64,000 nucleotides of DNA from Primulina eburnea (lineage: Eukaryota > Streptophyta > Magnoliopsida > Lamiales > Gesneriaceae): contig NC_133110.1 in NCBI RefSeq assembly GCF_022965805.1, forward strand, positions 34,348,317-34,412,316. The letters are read 5' to 3'. Made by a program: the position numbers and the translations under genes. The notes below the pieces were generated by a model that was not told the DNA's origin, ran no database searches, and saw only the letters and a program-made list of their open reading frames with translations. Positions 23,480 through 33,707 of the stretch are shown here, in pieces; the first letter of the stretch is position 1; every line of letters starts with the position of its first letter.

Positions 23480-24523
23480 TTCAATGCTAGAACTGTTTCT
23501 TACATCGTTGAAGAATACACGATTCTATGTCATGTATAACTTGACATAACAAAAAATCCTATCATAGGTATCAACTAGTCCAAAGACCAGTTTTGGACTC
23601 GTGTCGAAAGGCTTACAACCCTACCAAACCAAACTGTAGGACCGAACAAAAGATCAATAAAGTGTCGCATGAAAGCTGTAGTCCGTCACGTTGTTGATTA
23701 TGAGGATGCAATCGCCAAATTGAAACTCTCAAACCAAATGGTGCATCTGAAGAGGATATTATAAGCATTTTTTTATAAATTATTTTTTTACTAATTTAAA
23801 CTCTTATACGAGTCGGATATTTTCATGCAACTGAATAGAGCAAAAAATTTGTTTATGCAAGATCCTAAATATAGTAAATGATTCAAATTTTATCATGTAT
23901 GACCTCTTATGAAATATATTGAAAAATTCTCTAGTGACATCAATCCATCGAGCCCAGTACCAAAATTTCATGTCACAAACTTGGATTCGTCACAATCAAA
24001 AACTCAAACTCCAGAGAGTCTAATATCATGTTCTCTTGGATTACATTCATTTTCAATTAATTTAAGTAGTAATGAAAATGCAGGTAACGGTTCATCCGAG
24101 CGACCTCTTGGAGTTAAAAAATAAAAATTTAAGAAAAAAAATGACAACATTTTAGAATTATTATCTACGATGAAACAAGGACATCACGACCTTATGAATG
24201 TACTAGAAAAAAGATTCACTGAACTTCAACGAAATTATGATATTAAAACGCTGACATTGCAAAATGATAAATTGAAATTAGAAAACCAGCAAAAGAAAAT
24301 TGAAACTCGACAAAAAGAAATGGCGTCGGCTGCCTTTCAAGAGGATAACAAAATTTTGTACATGGATCTGAGTACAATCAGCGATCCAGAAATGCGTGAA
24401 ATAGTTCTAATGGAACGAACAAAATTTTGCAAAAAAGATAGACATAAACAACAAGATGTTGACATGTTTCAAAAACATTTGAGTGATTTTGGAGAATATG
24501 GATCAAACCAGTTGTTACTATAA
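23480..24523 (+). pseudogene. Harbinger ORF1 (Myb/NAM-associated type), decayed, divergent from transposase
   Basis: Fragments read as the ORF1 product. An N-terminal part near 23505-23720 has INQSKDQFWTRVERL-type sequence. The C-terminal part, 24170-24523, has a long Lys/Glu/Gln-rich probable coiled coil (LQNDKLKLENQQKKIETRQKE), then MASAAFQEDNKILYMDLSTI and EMREIVLMERTKF, as in proteins with the NAM-associated C-terminal domain. A stop at 24122 and frameshifts separate the pieces. It is transcribed away from the transposase at 21736-22900, so the element has a divergent two-gene layout, unlike the co-oriented first Harbinger. Confidence 0.78.
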
Positions 24524-24984
24524 TCTACACATTGTAAAAACTTAGAGAGGTTTTTTTCTTTTAATTGAAATTCGAATGTGATAAGGTCAATATATCTTGA
24601 AATCCTATGAATATGTTTCATTGTAAAATTATTGACATAAAATTAACTATGTAAGAATCTAGAGTATATGCATTTATTTTTAAAAAGTTAAATCAATGAC
24701 ATTTGAAAAAAAAAGTATCTATATTTTGAAAACTATCTTTTTTCAGAATGCGAAATAGAAAAGTGAATTTTTTTAGAAAAAATAATATGTGAGTTTTTGG
24801 ATAAAAATTTTGATGACATAAATGTTGCTCGGTAATATTTATTCAAGTGTTCATATTATATTCCACGTCTTTGTACATATCTTCTAGTCATAAGTAAATG
24901 TCTAATACAGTGATTTGATTTCAAAACATAGATCTTTATTAAATTTTACAAAATTGCAGCAATCGTAACTTCTTTGTGGCTGCA
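24524..24984. other. AT-rich spacer, right end of Harbinger and 3' flank of the NLR gene
   Basis: No gene seen. The Harbinger right terminus should lie here but no TIR matching GGCCATCTCCAA is readable. Confidence 0.4.
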
Positions 24985-27621
24985 TCAACGAACATGAACA
25001 TGAACACGAAGGTTATAATTTCCAAGGTTTTGTTGTTCCTCTTTAATCTTCTCTGCAGAAGACTTGGCTGAATCACTACAGCAGAATAACCAAATTGAAC
25101 GAAGTGTGTGTATTTCTCCAATACCATATGGGATTTCCTTCAATTGTGGAAGACGCCCAAGTTGAAGTTTCTCAAGGCGTGGGAAGTGAGAGTTGTCTGC
25201 TATCCACTCCACAAGATCTATATGATGAATTCTTAAGCACTTCAACTCAAGGAATTGTCCTTCCACAGGATTCCATTTACGCCCTCTGACTGCGTGATAG
25301 CTCAAATTCAGAACTTCAAGATGAGGCAGTGAGCCAACCACCGTCAAATCTTCCCAACGCACCCCGCAGTGTTTCAAAGTCAACTTTTTGAGCGATTGTG
25401 GAAAGCAGAGATTTTGAGGCAAATTGTTGTCACTGTCCAAGAGAAGTGATTTGAGATTACGTAAACGGGCAAGATTGTAAACTTCATAGTAATTCCATCC
25501 AATGCAACGGGAAAATCGCCTGTAAGTAATTCCCAGTTTTTTTATGTTTGGGATTCTATGCACAACCTCATCCGTAAACCTGACATTCTGCATCTTAGAG
25601 AGAGTTTGCAGGTTTTTCAGAACAAGAAAATCTCCCCTGCCATTTTTGTTGTTGATGTTCAGAGGATCAGGCAAATAAAAGTATCCTAGTTCCCATTTTA
25701 GATGCCTGAGTTGTGGCATTTCCCATATTTCAGCCGGCAGCTTGATTGCCTTCAAACCCGAAGATTGACCAGTAATGATAACAGTCTGCAGATTCCAAAG
25801 TAGGGATAGAGATTCCAAAGTATTCAACATATTTGGAAACAATAGAGGGTTGAAATCAATGAATCTAGAGTTAACTAATCGCAAAATTTCTTCATAAGAG
25901 CAGGTATCATCCAAGTTGAGTGCTCTTAGCAGTCTATGCAGCTTTACAGCTGTGGATTTAAATTCACCACATGTCAATGAATGGGTATCAAAGACCAGTG
26001 GTCGGCATTCCTCTTTGTCGGAGCTTCGCTGAATAATAAGCCGACGCTTATTATCGATGATTCTGCTATGATTGTTGAGGCTATCCATCATATTGACACG
26101 AAGAAATTTCTCCTTTTGAGCTTCCCTGAGGCATAAATCTCTTAGGAGATCGTGGATGATGCAAGTTTTGATTTTGTTTCTAGACCCGTATTTATGAATC
26201 ATTATGAGATTTCTTTCTATTAGTTCTTTTAAATTATCCTCTGCAATTTCCTCCAAACTTCTGGATCTGATCGGTTTAAGAATCCCCTCAGTTGTCCATA
26301 ATTTCACGAGCCTTGAAATTCTAATCTCATGGTCTTCCGGAAATATCGCCATATAAAGGAAACATGGTTTTAGATGAACAGGTAAGTGCTTATAACTTAA
26401 AGATAATATATTAAAACAGTGCCCATCACCTCCCATATTTAATGCCGCATACGTATCATTAGCTACACACTCCCAATATTCAAGTGTTCGACTAGACTTT
26501 GCAAGAAGTCCACTAATAGCAACAATGGCTAGAGGAAGTGCTCCACAATTTCTCACAATTGTCTTTCCTACTTCCTTGAACTCAGGAGGGCAACTTTCTT
26601 TTCCAAACACCTTGTCACAAAACAAAGCCCAACTTTGATCCTCGTCAAGAAAATGTAGTTGATGAGGGGTACACGATCGAAAATCATCAGCTACATTTGT
26701 TAGTCTCGTAGTGATCATGACTCGACTACCATTGTTATTATCTGGAAAAAACCTCTTTATGTCATTCCAACACTCGATACTCCAGAGGTCATCCATCACA
26801 ATCAAATATTTTATACCAGACAAACTTTTATACAACTGTTCTCCTAATTCATCGTCAGTCGGTTGAGTAATTTCTTCGCATCCCTCTTCTTTTCTACATT
26901 CATTAAGAACTCTAATATCCTTCAAGAGGGCTAAAATGATTTCGTGCCAGCTATATTGTTGGGAGATTGTAACCCAAGCATGTACGTGAAAGTGCTGCAC
27001 GATATATGGATCATGGTAAACATTTGTAGCAAGTGTAGTCTTACCAATACCACCCATCCCGACAATTGAGATGATCCGGAGACTGGAATTCTGTCCGGTG
27101 AGTTTCTCCATGATTTGAATCAAATCTTTATCAAATCCCACCATAGTATTCATGCTATTGGAAGCACCTCGTATGAAAGAACCAGCAGTCGCAGCTTTTA
27201 TTGGCTGCTCCATGATTTTTATCCCTCCAGTTTCCTTGATCTTCATCACATCTTTCTTCATAGAACCAATTTCTTCTATTACTTTCTGCAAATCTTGACT
27301 GAACAGAGTGGAACCAATTTCTTCTATTACTTTCTGCATATCCCTCCTTTCATCTTTAGAATTTTGAAGAATTTGATCCACCACGCGACTTTCAATGATA
27401 TCTTCTGCAGCATGTGCTGATCTTGCAATTTTTCCCTCCAATCCCTGAATTTCGTCCGCCCTTATCAACGGAAAATCTTCAAGGAAATCTTGCAGAAAAG
27501 AGATTTTTTCAAGCAGAGAATGGATCTGGGCTTTGTCAAGAACAGCCCTTTGACGCGGTGGGTGTTGCAATAACTGGTCAAGAATATGTCCGAGAGAGAG
27601 CAGTGATGCATAAGCCGCCAT
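24985..27621 (-). CDS. R1-like CC-NB-ARC-LRR disease resistance protein
   Basis: A single uninterrupted exon of 878 codons from the MAAYA start; an in-frame ATG 15 codons upstream (27666) is possible, but MAAYAS matches the usual family start. Residues 1-160 form the coiled-coil Rx_N-type domain. NB-ARC has P-loop GMGGIGKTT (188-196), Walker B LIVMDD (273-278), RNBS-B GSRVMITTR (298-306), the GLPL motif as CGALPLAI (359-366), RNBS-D CFLYMAIFPED (420-430) and an MHD variant IIHDL (488-492). Degenerate LRRs fill about 540-870. Such proteins are intracellular immune receptors that switch between ADP- and ATP-bound states. The CC domain carries a 28-bp block repeated at a period of 48 bp (27263-27290, 27311-27338), which adds a QKVIEEIGS copy. 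All key residues are present, so a functional gene is likely. Which pathogen it detects cannot be read. Confidence 0.95.
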   Translation of the reverse strand: MAAYASLLSLGHILDQLLQHPPRQRAVLDKAQIHSLLEKISFLQDFLEDFPLIRADEIQGLEGKIARSAHAAEDIIESRVVDQILQNSKDERRDMQKVIEEIGSTLFSQDLQKVIEEIGSMKKDVMKIKETGGIKIMEQPIKAATAGSFIRGASNSMNTMVGFDKDLIQIMEKLTGQNSSLRIISIVGMGGIGKTTLATNVYHDPYIVQHFHVHAWVTISQQYSWHEIILALLKDIRVLNECRKEEGCEEITQPTDDELGEQLYKSLSGIKYLIVMDDLWSIECWNDIKRFFPDNNNGSRVMITTRLTNVADDFRSCTPHQLHFLDEDQSWALFCDKVFGKESCPPEFKEVGKTIVRNCGALPLAIVAISGLLAKSSRTLEYWECVANDTYAALNMGGDGHCFNILSLSYKHLPVHLKPCFLYMAIFPEDHEIRISRLVKLWTTEGILKPIRSRSLEEIAEDNLKELIERNLIMIHKYGSRNKIKTCIIHDLLRDLCLREAQKEKFLRVNMMDSLNNHSRIIDNKRRLIIQRSSDKEECRPLVFDTHSLTCGEFKSTAVKLHRLLRALNLDDTCSYEEILRLVNSRFIDFNPLLFPNMLNTLESLSLLWNLQTVIITGQSSGLKAIKLPAEIWEMPQLRHLKWELGYFYLPDPLNINNKNGRGDFLVLKNLQTLSKMQNVRFTDEVVHRIPNIKKLGITYRRFSRCIGWNYYEVYNLARLRNLKSLLLDSDNNLPQNLCFPQSLKKLTLKHCGVRWEDLTVVGSLPHLEVLNLSYHAVRGRKWNPVEGQFLELKCLRIHHIDLVEWIADNSHFPRLEKLQLGRLPQLKEIPYGIGEIHTLRSIWLFCCSDSAKSSAEKIKEEQQNLGNYNLRVHVHVR

Positions 27622-27911
27622 TTCCGATCTCTGATTTATCAGTATTAGCGTTGACTTTACTGGCATCGGCTTTGAATCATCGTTGCCAGAGCAGCAGCCC
27701 GATAATTAGTTCCCGTTAGGATCATTTCCAAGAGCATTTTTCTTTCTAATTACATTTTTGGGTTTTTTAATGAATAATACGAAATTTCAAACTAATATAT
27801 GCTTTTGGACTAAAAATACGAAATTATCAAACCATCAAAATTGGCCACCAGCTTGTCTAAATTAAAATTAAAAGATTGTGGTCTTTGACCTGACATCAAA
27901 ATTTTTTTTAA

Positions 27912-28095
27912 GCAAAAACTTGTGTGAAACGGTCTCAACTGATCATATATTGTGAGACGAATCTTTTATTTGAGTCATCCATGAAAAAATATTATTTTTT
28001 ATCTAAGAGTATTATTTTTTATTGTGAATATCGGTAGGGTTGACCCGTCTCATAGATAAATATTCTTGAAACCGTCTCACAAGAGACTTATTCTT
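27912..28095. mobile_element. MITE with GTCTCAC-type terminal repeats, copy 1
   Basis: About 180 bp with ends AACTTGTGTGAAACGGTCTC and GAAACCGTCTCACAAGAG, and internal ATTATTTTTTAT and GACCCGTCTCA blocks. It is shared with a better-preserved copy at 49088-49263. Non-coding. It sits in the upstream flank of the NLR gene. Confidence 0.75.
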
Positions 28096-28689
28096 TTTTT
28101 TTTTAAATAAAAGATGGAATTATTAAAATATTTTTTATTATTACAATATAATAAAAATTATATCTATTAAATTTTTTTTGAGGAAAATCGATTGTATTAA
28201 TTATTGAGTTATATTTTATTTTGTACAATTTAATTTCCAGTTCTTTGTATTTTTAATCGTAAAATTTTAATTGTCAAATAATTTGATATGTAAAAATGGG
28301 TACTAGAATTTGAAGCGTACGTGTGCCACATACGTAACATAGTAAATATTTGATAAAGTATATTTTGTAATATTGTATTGAAAATTTTAATATACTTTTT
28401 TTTAATGACGGAAGGAGGGTACATTTAGATATTGAAACATGAATAATTATTACATTCAACATTTGATAATACATGAAAATCATATATTTGTCGTTAGTTT
28501 TTCTAAATAAAAAAATCTTTCTAATTTTTCATCGTTTTAACTCGGGTGTATTTGGTTTATCCTTTTAATTTTTCTACCTAGCTGTTCCAACCTTTTGAAA
28601 TAATTATTACAAATTTTTAACTAATCGTTTAGCTTGAGAAGTAATTTAATATATTTTTGTCCGTGAGATGGATCGATCTAGTCAAAAAA
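28096..28689. other. AT-rich intergenic sequence
   Basis: No gene. Bases 28550-28640 match 33045-33135 as a diverged direct repeat on either side of the MULE. Confidence 0.5.
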
Positions 28690-29008
28690 TTGTAACCGGA
28701 ATTAGCGACGGTTTGTAACAAACCGTCGCTAAATGTATACTGTGTAAAAAAAATAGCCGGACATAGCGACGGTTTATTACAAACCGTCGCTAAATGTCTA
28801 ATTTTTTAAAAAAAATAACTGGACATAGCGACGGTTTTTACAAAACCGTCGCTAAATGTCTAATTTTTTAAAAATTAACCGGACATAGCGACGGTTTTTT
28901 ACAAACCGTCGCTAAATGTCTACTTTCAAAAAAAAAATAACCGGACATAGCGGCGGTTTATTACAAACCGTCGCTAAATGTCTAATTTTTTAGACAAAAC
29001 CCGTCCAA
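28690..29008 (+). repeat. left MULE terminal repeat, five palindromic units
   Basis: Palindromes centred near 28716, 28780, 28841, 28902 and 28964 are separated by TGTCTAATTTTTTAAAA-type spacers and an ACCGGACAT word. The fifth unit carries a GCGGCGG variant. Confidence 0.92.
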
Positions 29009-29470
29009 CCTAGCGCCCCACACAGAAAAGTAAACTCGATTTCACCCAAATCTCGTGCGCCTCAAAACCTAGCGCCCCACAACACACAATTAATTTTTTT
29101 TCCAGATCTCGTGCGCGTCAAATCCCAAGGTAACTCGATGTTGTTCGAAAATTTCTCACGTTCGGTAGAATTTGTGTGTGAATGCTCGTAACATCAATTC
29201 CTTTATGGCCTCTTGTCAATTTGTGCGTGAATGCTCCTAAAATCGATTCCTTTAGTTTGTTTCCTACATATGGAATGGCATTATATGCTCTTTTATTAGC
29301 CATAGTATTAGACTGATGTTAGATGTTAAGCATATTTGGATGTATGCATCTTTTCTGCAATGTCCATTGCCTCGTTACTTCACAGTTTGCTTGAAACCTC
29401 ACAATTTTAATGAATAAAAAGGAATTTCAATATCTAAGCAAAATTAATTTTGCTCATTTCATATTGTAGA
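29009..29470. promoter_or_regulatory. MULE 5' leader/promoter region
   Basis: Lies between the left terminal repeat and the transposase ATG. The sequence TTGTAGA directly before the ATG at 29471 could be an acceptor of a 5' UTR intron. No TATA box is clear. Confidence 0.35.
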
Positions 29471-31901
29471 ATGGAAGAAAACAGCGGCGATGAACTGTCG
29501 TACATTCCCCAAGTTGGAGACAATCAAAAGCCAGAAATAGGTATGAAATTCGAATCTTTAGAGGAGGCGTTTTCGTTCTACAACCAATACGCACGAGAAT
29601 CTGGTTTTAGTGCGAGAATGAGCAATAGCAAAAAAAGTAAGAAAACAAATGAAGTTATCTGAAAAAAATTTGTATGCTTTAAAGAAGGACATACAGATGC
29701 AATAAGATGGAGTAAACAATCAAAAAGTGATGAACCAGTAAAGGAAAGAGCTCGTGGTGAGATTAGAACTGGATGTAAGTCAAAGATTTCAGTTGTGAAG
29801 GAACAAACTGGTGTAGGTTGGGTTGTTAGTACCTTCGTAGAAAGTCATAATCATCCACTATCAACTCCTTTAAAGGTGCATTTGTTACGCTCACATCGTA
29901 CTGTTTCTGTAGCAAAGAAAGCACTAACTCAACAGTTTGCTGAAGCGAATGTACCTACTTGTCAACAAATGCGATTGTTTGAAATAGAGTCTGGAGGGCC
30001 TGAACATGTAGGTTGCACGGAAAGAGATATAAGAAACTACGAGAAAACGCTTAGGGATGAGCACAAGGGTATTGATGCCGAAAAATTGATTGATTTCTTT
30101 CTGTCTGAGAAAGACAAGAGTTCAACTTTCTTTTTTGATTACGAGACAGATTCAGACAATAGATTTATTCGTTGTTTTTGGGCGGATCCTGTGTCACGGA
30201 GGGCATACACTGCATTTGGTGATGTAGTGGTGTTTGATACAACATATAACACCAACAAATATGGGATGATTTTTGCACCATTTGTAGGAGTTAATCATCA
30301 TCATCAAACCATTGTTTTCGGTTGTGGATTTTTGAGTGATGAGAAAACTGATTCCTTTGTTTGGTTGCTTAATAAGTTTCTAGAAGCCATGCCTAAAGGA
30401 GCACCAAACTTGATCATAACTGACCAGGATCCTGCTATGACGAAAGCCATTGGTGAAGTTTTCCCTAAAACAATTCATCGATATTGTTTGTGGCACATTC
30501 TAAACAAATTCCCAGATAAATTGAACCCGACGACTTTTCGTGACCACTATCAAAGCATAAAAAATGTCATTGTACATTCTACGACTTCTATTGAATTTGA
30601 GAGATCATGAGAAGAGGTTATGAATTGTGCTGACTTGGTAGAAAATGATTGGCTGTCATTGATGTATGAGTTGCGACATAAGTGGGTGCCGGCATATTTC
30701 AACCATGTATTTTCTGCTGGAATGTCAAGTAGCCAGAGGTCTGAAAGTTCACATTCATTTTTCAAGAAGTACGTATATAGCAATAACTCGTTGATGGATT
30801 TCGTAATTCGTTTCAATAAGGCACTTCGACACCAACGACACAATGAGTTAGTTGCCGATCATACTGATTTGAACGAGCGGCCGAAGGTTAAATCGAACTG
30901 GCCAATGGAATTGCAAATGGTGAATATATACACGGAAAACAAATGGTTGGAGTTTCAAAATGAAATTAGTCTGAGTCATGGTTATTATGTGCAACAAGCA
31001 TCTATTGGAATTGAGTTTGTGGTTTACAATATCATTAATTTTCAAGGTTCTTCTTCTGCCAAACATAGGCTGCTTACGCATGACATACAAAGAGACGATA
31101 TATCATGTAGTTGCATGAAATTTCAATTTGAGGGTATTCCGTGCAGGCATATGTTAGCATTTTTTCGTATCAACCAAGTTTTCCACTTACCTGATCAGTA
31201 TATACTCAAACGGTGGACAAAAGATGCAAAGATTGGCGTACATTACACTATGGCTGAGCAAAATGTGGTTGACGATCCAGAAAAGTGTTTGATGTCTAGA
31301 CATATGAGGCTATCTTGTAAAGCCTCAGCTTTAATTGATGTTGCATCTTTCAGTGATGAGGGGACAAACTTTTTGACTGAGCAGTTTGATTCTATTGATA
31401 GCAAAATGAAGGAGATGAATATTAATAGAACATTACGCAGTGGAATTCAAAGTAGGAGAAGCTTGGATGGAGCCATTGGTATCATTGATCCTTCTGAAAT
31501 TAGAACAAAAGGACGTAGGAAGAGACTAAAATCATCGAAGGAGAAGTCAACATCAAGGGACAGACAGTGTCGTGGATGCGGGCGTCGAGGCGTGTCACAT
31601 GACAAACGTAACTGTCCAAATTTGAAAGACGGGTATGTATTGATTAATTTTTTGAGAAGTTAATAATTTCTTTAATATTACTACAGATGACAAAGTTCAT
31701 TTATTAGGTCAACCGTCAAAAATGATAACACTGATGAGAACTCAGATGAAGAAGATTTTGGCTCAATACATGGTAACTCAAATACATAAATTATTTTATG
31801 CATTTAAATTTTGTTTATTTCATAATTTTTTTGTAATCATCGTGTACATAATTGCAGGTAGTACAAACATGTGGACAACTGGAATGGGCTTTGATGACTG
31901 A
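29471..31901 (+). pseudogene. FAR1/FHY3-type MULE transposase with two nonsense codons
   Basis: The model is ATG 29471, exon 1 to 31632, exon 2 31708-31772, exon 3 31858-31901 (TGA). All splice sites are GT-AG and phases agree. Domains in order: FAR1 DNA-binding domain (GMKFESLEEAFSFYNQYA, then the Cys/His finger ending HNHPLS); MULE transposase core with FDTTYNTNKYG (first Asp), IITDQDPAM (second Asp) and RSESSHSFFKKY (Glu); a SWIM finger with SCSCMKFQFEGIPCRH; a basic tail; and a CCHC-like knuckle CRGCGRRGVSHDKRNC. In-frame TGA codons at 29660-29662 and 30608-30610 are the only breaks, and both could come from single transitions. The terminal arrays show this is a transposon gene and not a domesticated FRS gene. 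Confidence 0.9.
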
Positions 31902-32094
31902 AATTAATCTGTATGAAGTTATGTTTTTGGTGCTGGTGCTTGTATGGTATTAACTTTTGATTACGTATTACCGGGGTATGCCCCGAGTAGTTGTATATTG
32001 TGTTTGTGGAGGATCGTTGTTGTGATTGTGCCTGGTTGGTATTGTTTCGTATTGGATGTTTGTTGATGGTTTTGATTTAGTCGTTTTGGTTATT

Positions 32095-32165
32095 TTATAT
32101 TTTTCCGGTATGCCCTATTTACGGGGATGTCATGCTGAAATTTCTCTTGGGCCAAGAATTTCGTA
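32095..32165 (+). repeat. gypsy-LTR-like fragment inside the MULE
   Basis: The stretch with TATGCCCTATTTACGGGG, TCATGCTGAAATTTCT and GGGCCAA parallels 6085-6150 in the old gypsy LTR in the same order. It appears to be a captured or inserted LTR scrap in the MULE 3' region. Confidence 0.6.
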
Positions 32166-32580
32166 TTGCATTGTTTCTGTTGTGATTGTGCCTGGTTGGC
32201 ATTTCTATTCATTCCTTTATGCTAAAATATGGACAGTTTTATTAATGATAGCATCCCATAAACTGTTTTTTTTTAAAAAAAAATACATGTGTTTCTCTCC
32301 AAGTTTAACATGAAGCTTATCGTGTGATTTAAAGATGTATGTGGATGCTAGTTTTTATTTGCTGAAAAATTACTAATTTTGTTACTGATATAGCCGAAAA
32401 CAAATTCCACAATTCTTAAATATTAAAAATCACATACCAACATGTCTTACGTCTTACACATTTACCAATATGTAGAAAATGACAAAAACTTGATAATGTA
32501 TTTTTCAGTTAAACAAAGGTAACAACTTCCAACAACATATTTAATCATGGTCACTAAATTGTAGAGATTTCAAATTCTTG

Positions 32581-32832
32581 TTGGACGGGTTTTGTCTAAA
32601 AAATTAGACATTTAGCGACGGTTTGTAATAAACCGTCGCTATGTCCAGTTTTTTTAAAAAAGTAGACATTTAGCGACGGTTTGTAATAAACCGTCGCTAT
32701 GTCCAGTTTTTTTTTTAAAAGTAGACATTTAGCGACGGTTTGTAATAAACCGTCGCTATGTCCGACTATTTTTTTTAAACAGTAGACATTTAGCGACGGT
32801 TTGTAACAAACCGTCGCTAATTCCGGTTACAA
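32581..32832 (-). repeat. right MULE terminal repeat, four palindromic units
   Basis: Palindromes near 32626, 32687, 32745 and 32805, with the same spacers as the left end in inverted order. The outermost sequence is CCGGTTACAA. Confidence 0.92.
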
Positions 32833-33326
32833 TTTTTTTTTAAAAAAAAAATGCACATGAGCTGTCGCCCACGGATACCCTGAGCTGTCGCCCACGGATC
32901 ATCCCTAATATATATATATAATGAACATCATATTTTTGGCATAAAAAAATAACATTTTTAATAGATTGAGCCGGAGGAAAGATTAATCTCACAAAATTAA
33001 TTCATAAGACGATCTTATTGGAGTTTCGTGTTAATTCTTGTATTGGTGTATCCTTTTGATTTTTACTACGTAGTTGTTCCATGTTTTTGAAATAATTATT
33101 ACAGATTTTTAACTTATGTTTTACCTTGATAGAAATCTATTGCTTACAATCTGTAATTGTTTGGTGAATCCAATCACGTGATCAAGTGGCCGCGTCGACC
33201 TTTGTCGGGACATTTGCCTAAACAATAAATTAAGGGTCCAAAAGCACTCAAATAAAATTTGTTTAATTGGGCTTTATAAATTGTTTTGTTTAGAGAAAAA
33301 ATGAAACAATTTTTACATTTGGATGT
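32833..33326. other. spacer with a short tandem duplication
   Basis: No gene. TGAGCTGTCGCCCACGGAT occurs twice (32858-32876 and 32881-32899). The 33045-33135 block is a diverged copy of 28550-28640. Confidence 0.55.
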
Positions 33327-33707
33327 TGATACCCCAGGGATGAGCCCACTACCTCTGGCCCATCCTCTGGCCCGTCCCAAGCCCAAGAGGAAGACAGGCT
33401 CATCAAGGGCCCATGTATTCTCATATAAATACCAGGTTTGAGTGTTTAGTTAAGGATTCATTATATTGTTTTCAGCAGCACCTTTAGCTGCTCCCCCTTA
33501 TATACTCAGTCACTGACTTGAGCGTCGGAGGGGCTACGTCAGGACACCCTCCTGGCCCCCTCTTAACCATCTTATTTGTGATTTCAGGCTCAGGATCATT
33601 TCAAAACCCTGCGTCTGTACTAGTGACACTTGTTGGGAGCGGACCCTAAATTTCCTGTGAGTATCACTTGGCGCCGTCTGTGGGAACATTTGAGTTGAGA
33701 CGTAGAG

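Larger units (their letters stand above)
28690..32832 (+). mobile_element. Mutator-like element with palindrome-array terminal repeats
   Basis: Long terminal inverted repeats (28690-29008, 319 bp, and 32581-32832, 252 bp) start TTGTAACCGG and end CCGGTTACAA. Their inner borders also match in inverted form (GACAAAACCCGTCC). Each is a tandem array: five units on the left and four on the right of a palindrome AGCGACGGTTTGTAA...AACCGTCGCT, with a period of about 61 bp. Between them lies a FAR1/MULE-type transposase gene. A-rich flanks hide the 9-11 bp target duplication. The terminal arrays resemble the subterminal GCGACGGTTT repeats of plant CACTA elements, but the internal gene is of Mutator type. 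Confidence 0.88.

Noticed and set aside
28690..29008. CRISPR-like or satellite array
   Set aside because: The inverted counterpart at 32581-32832 and the transposase gene between them show these are transposon ends.
29471..31901. domesticated FAR1-RELATED SEQUENCE host gene
   Set aside because: It has two nonsense codons and is enclosed by matching terminal inverted repeats, so it is a MULE gene.
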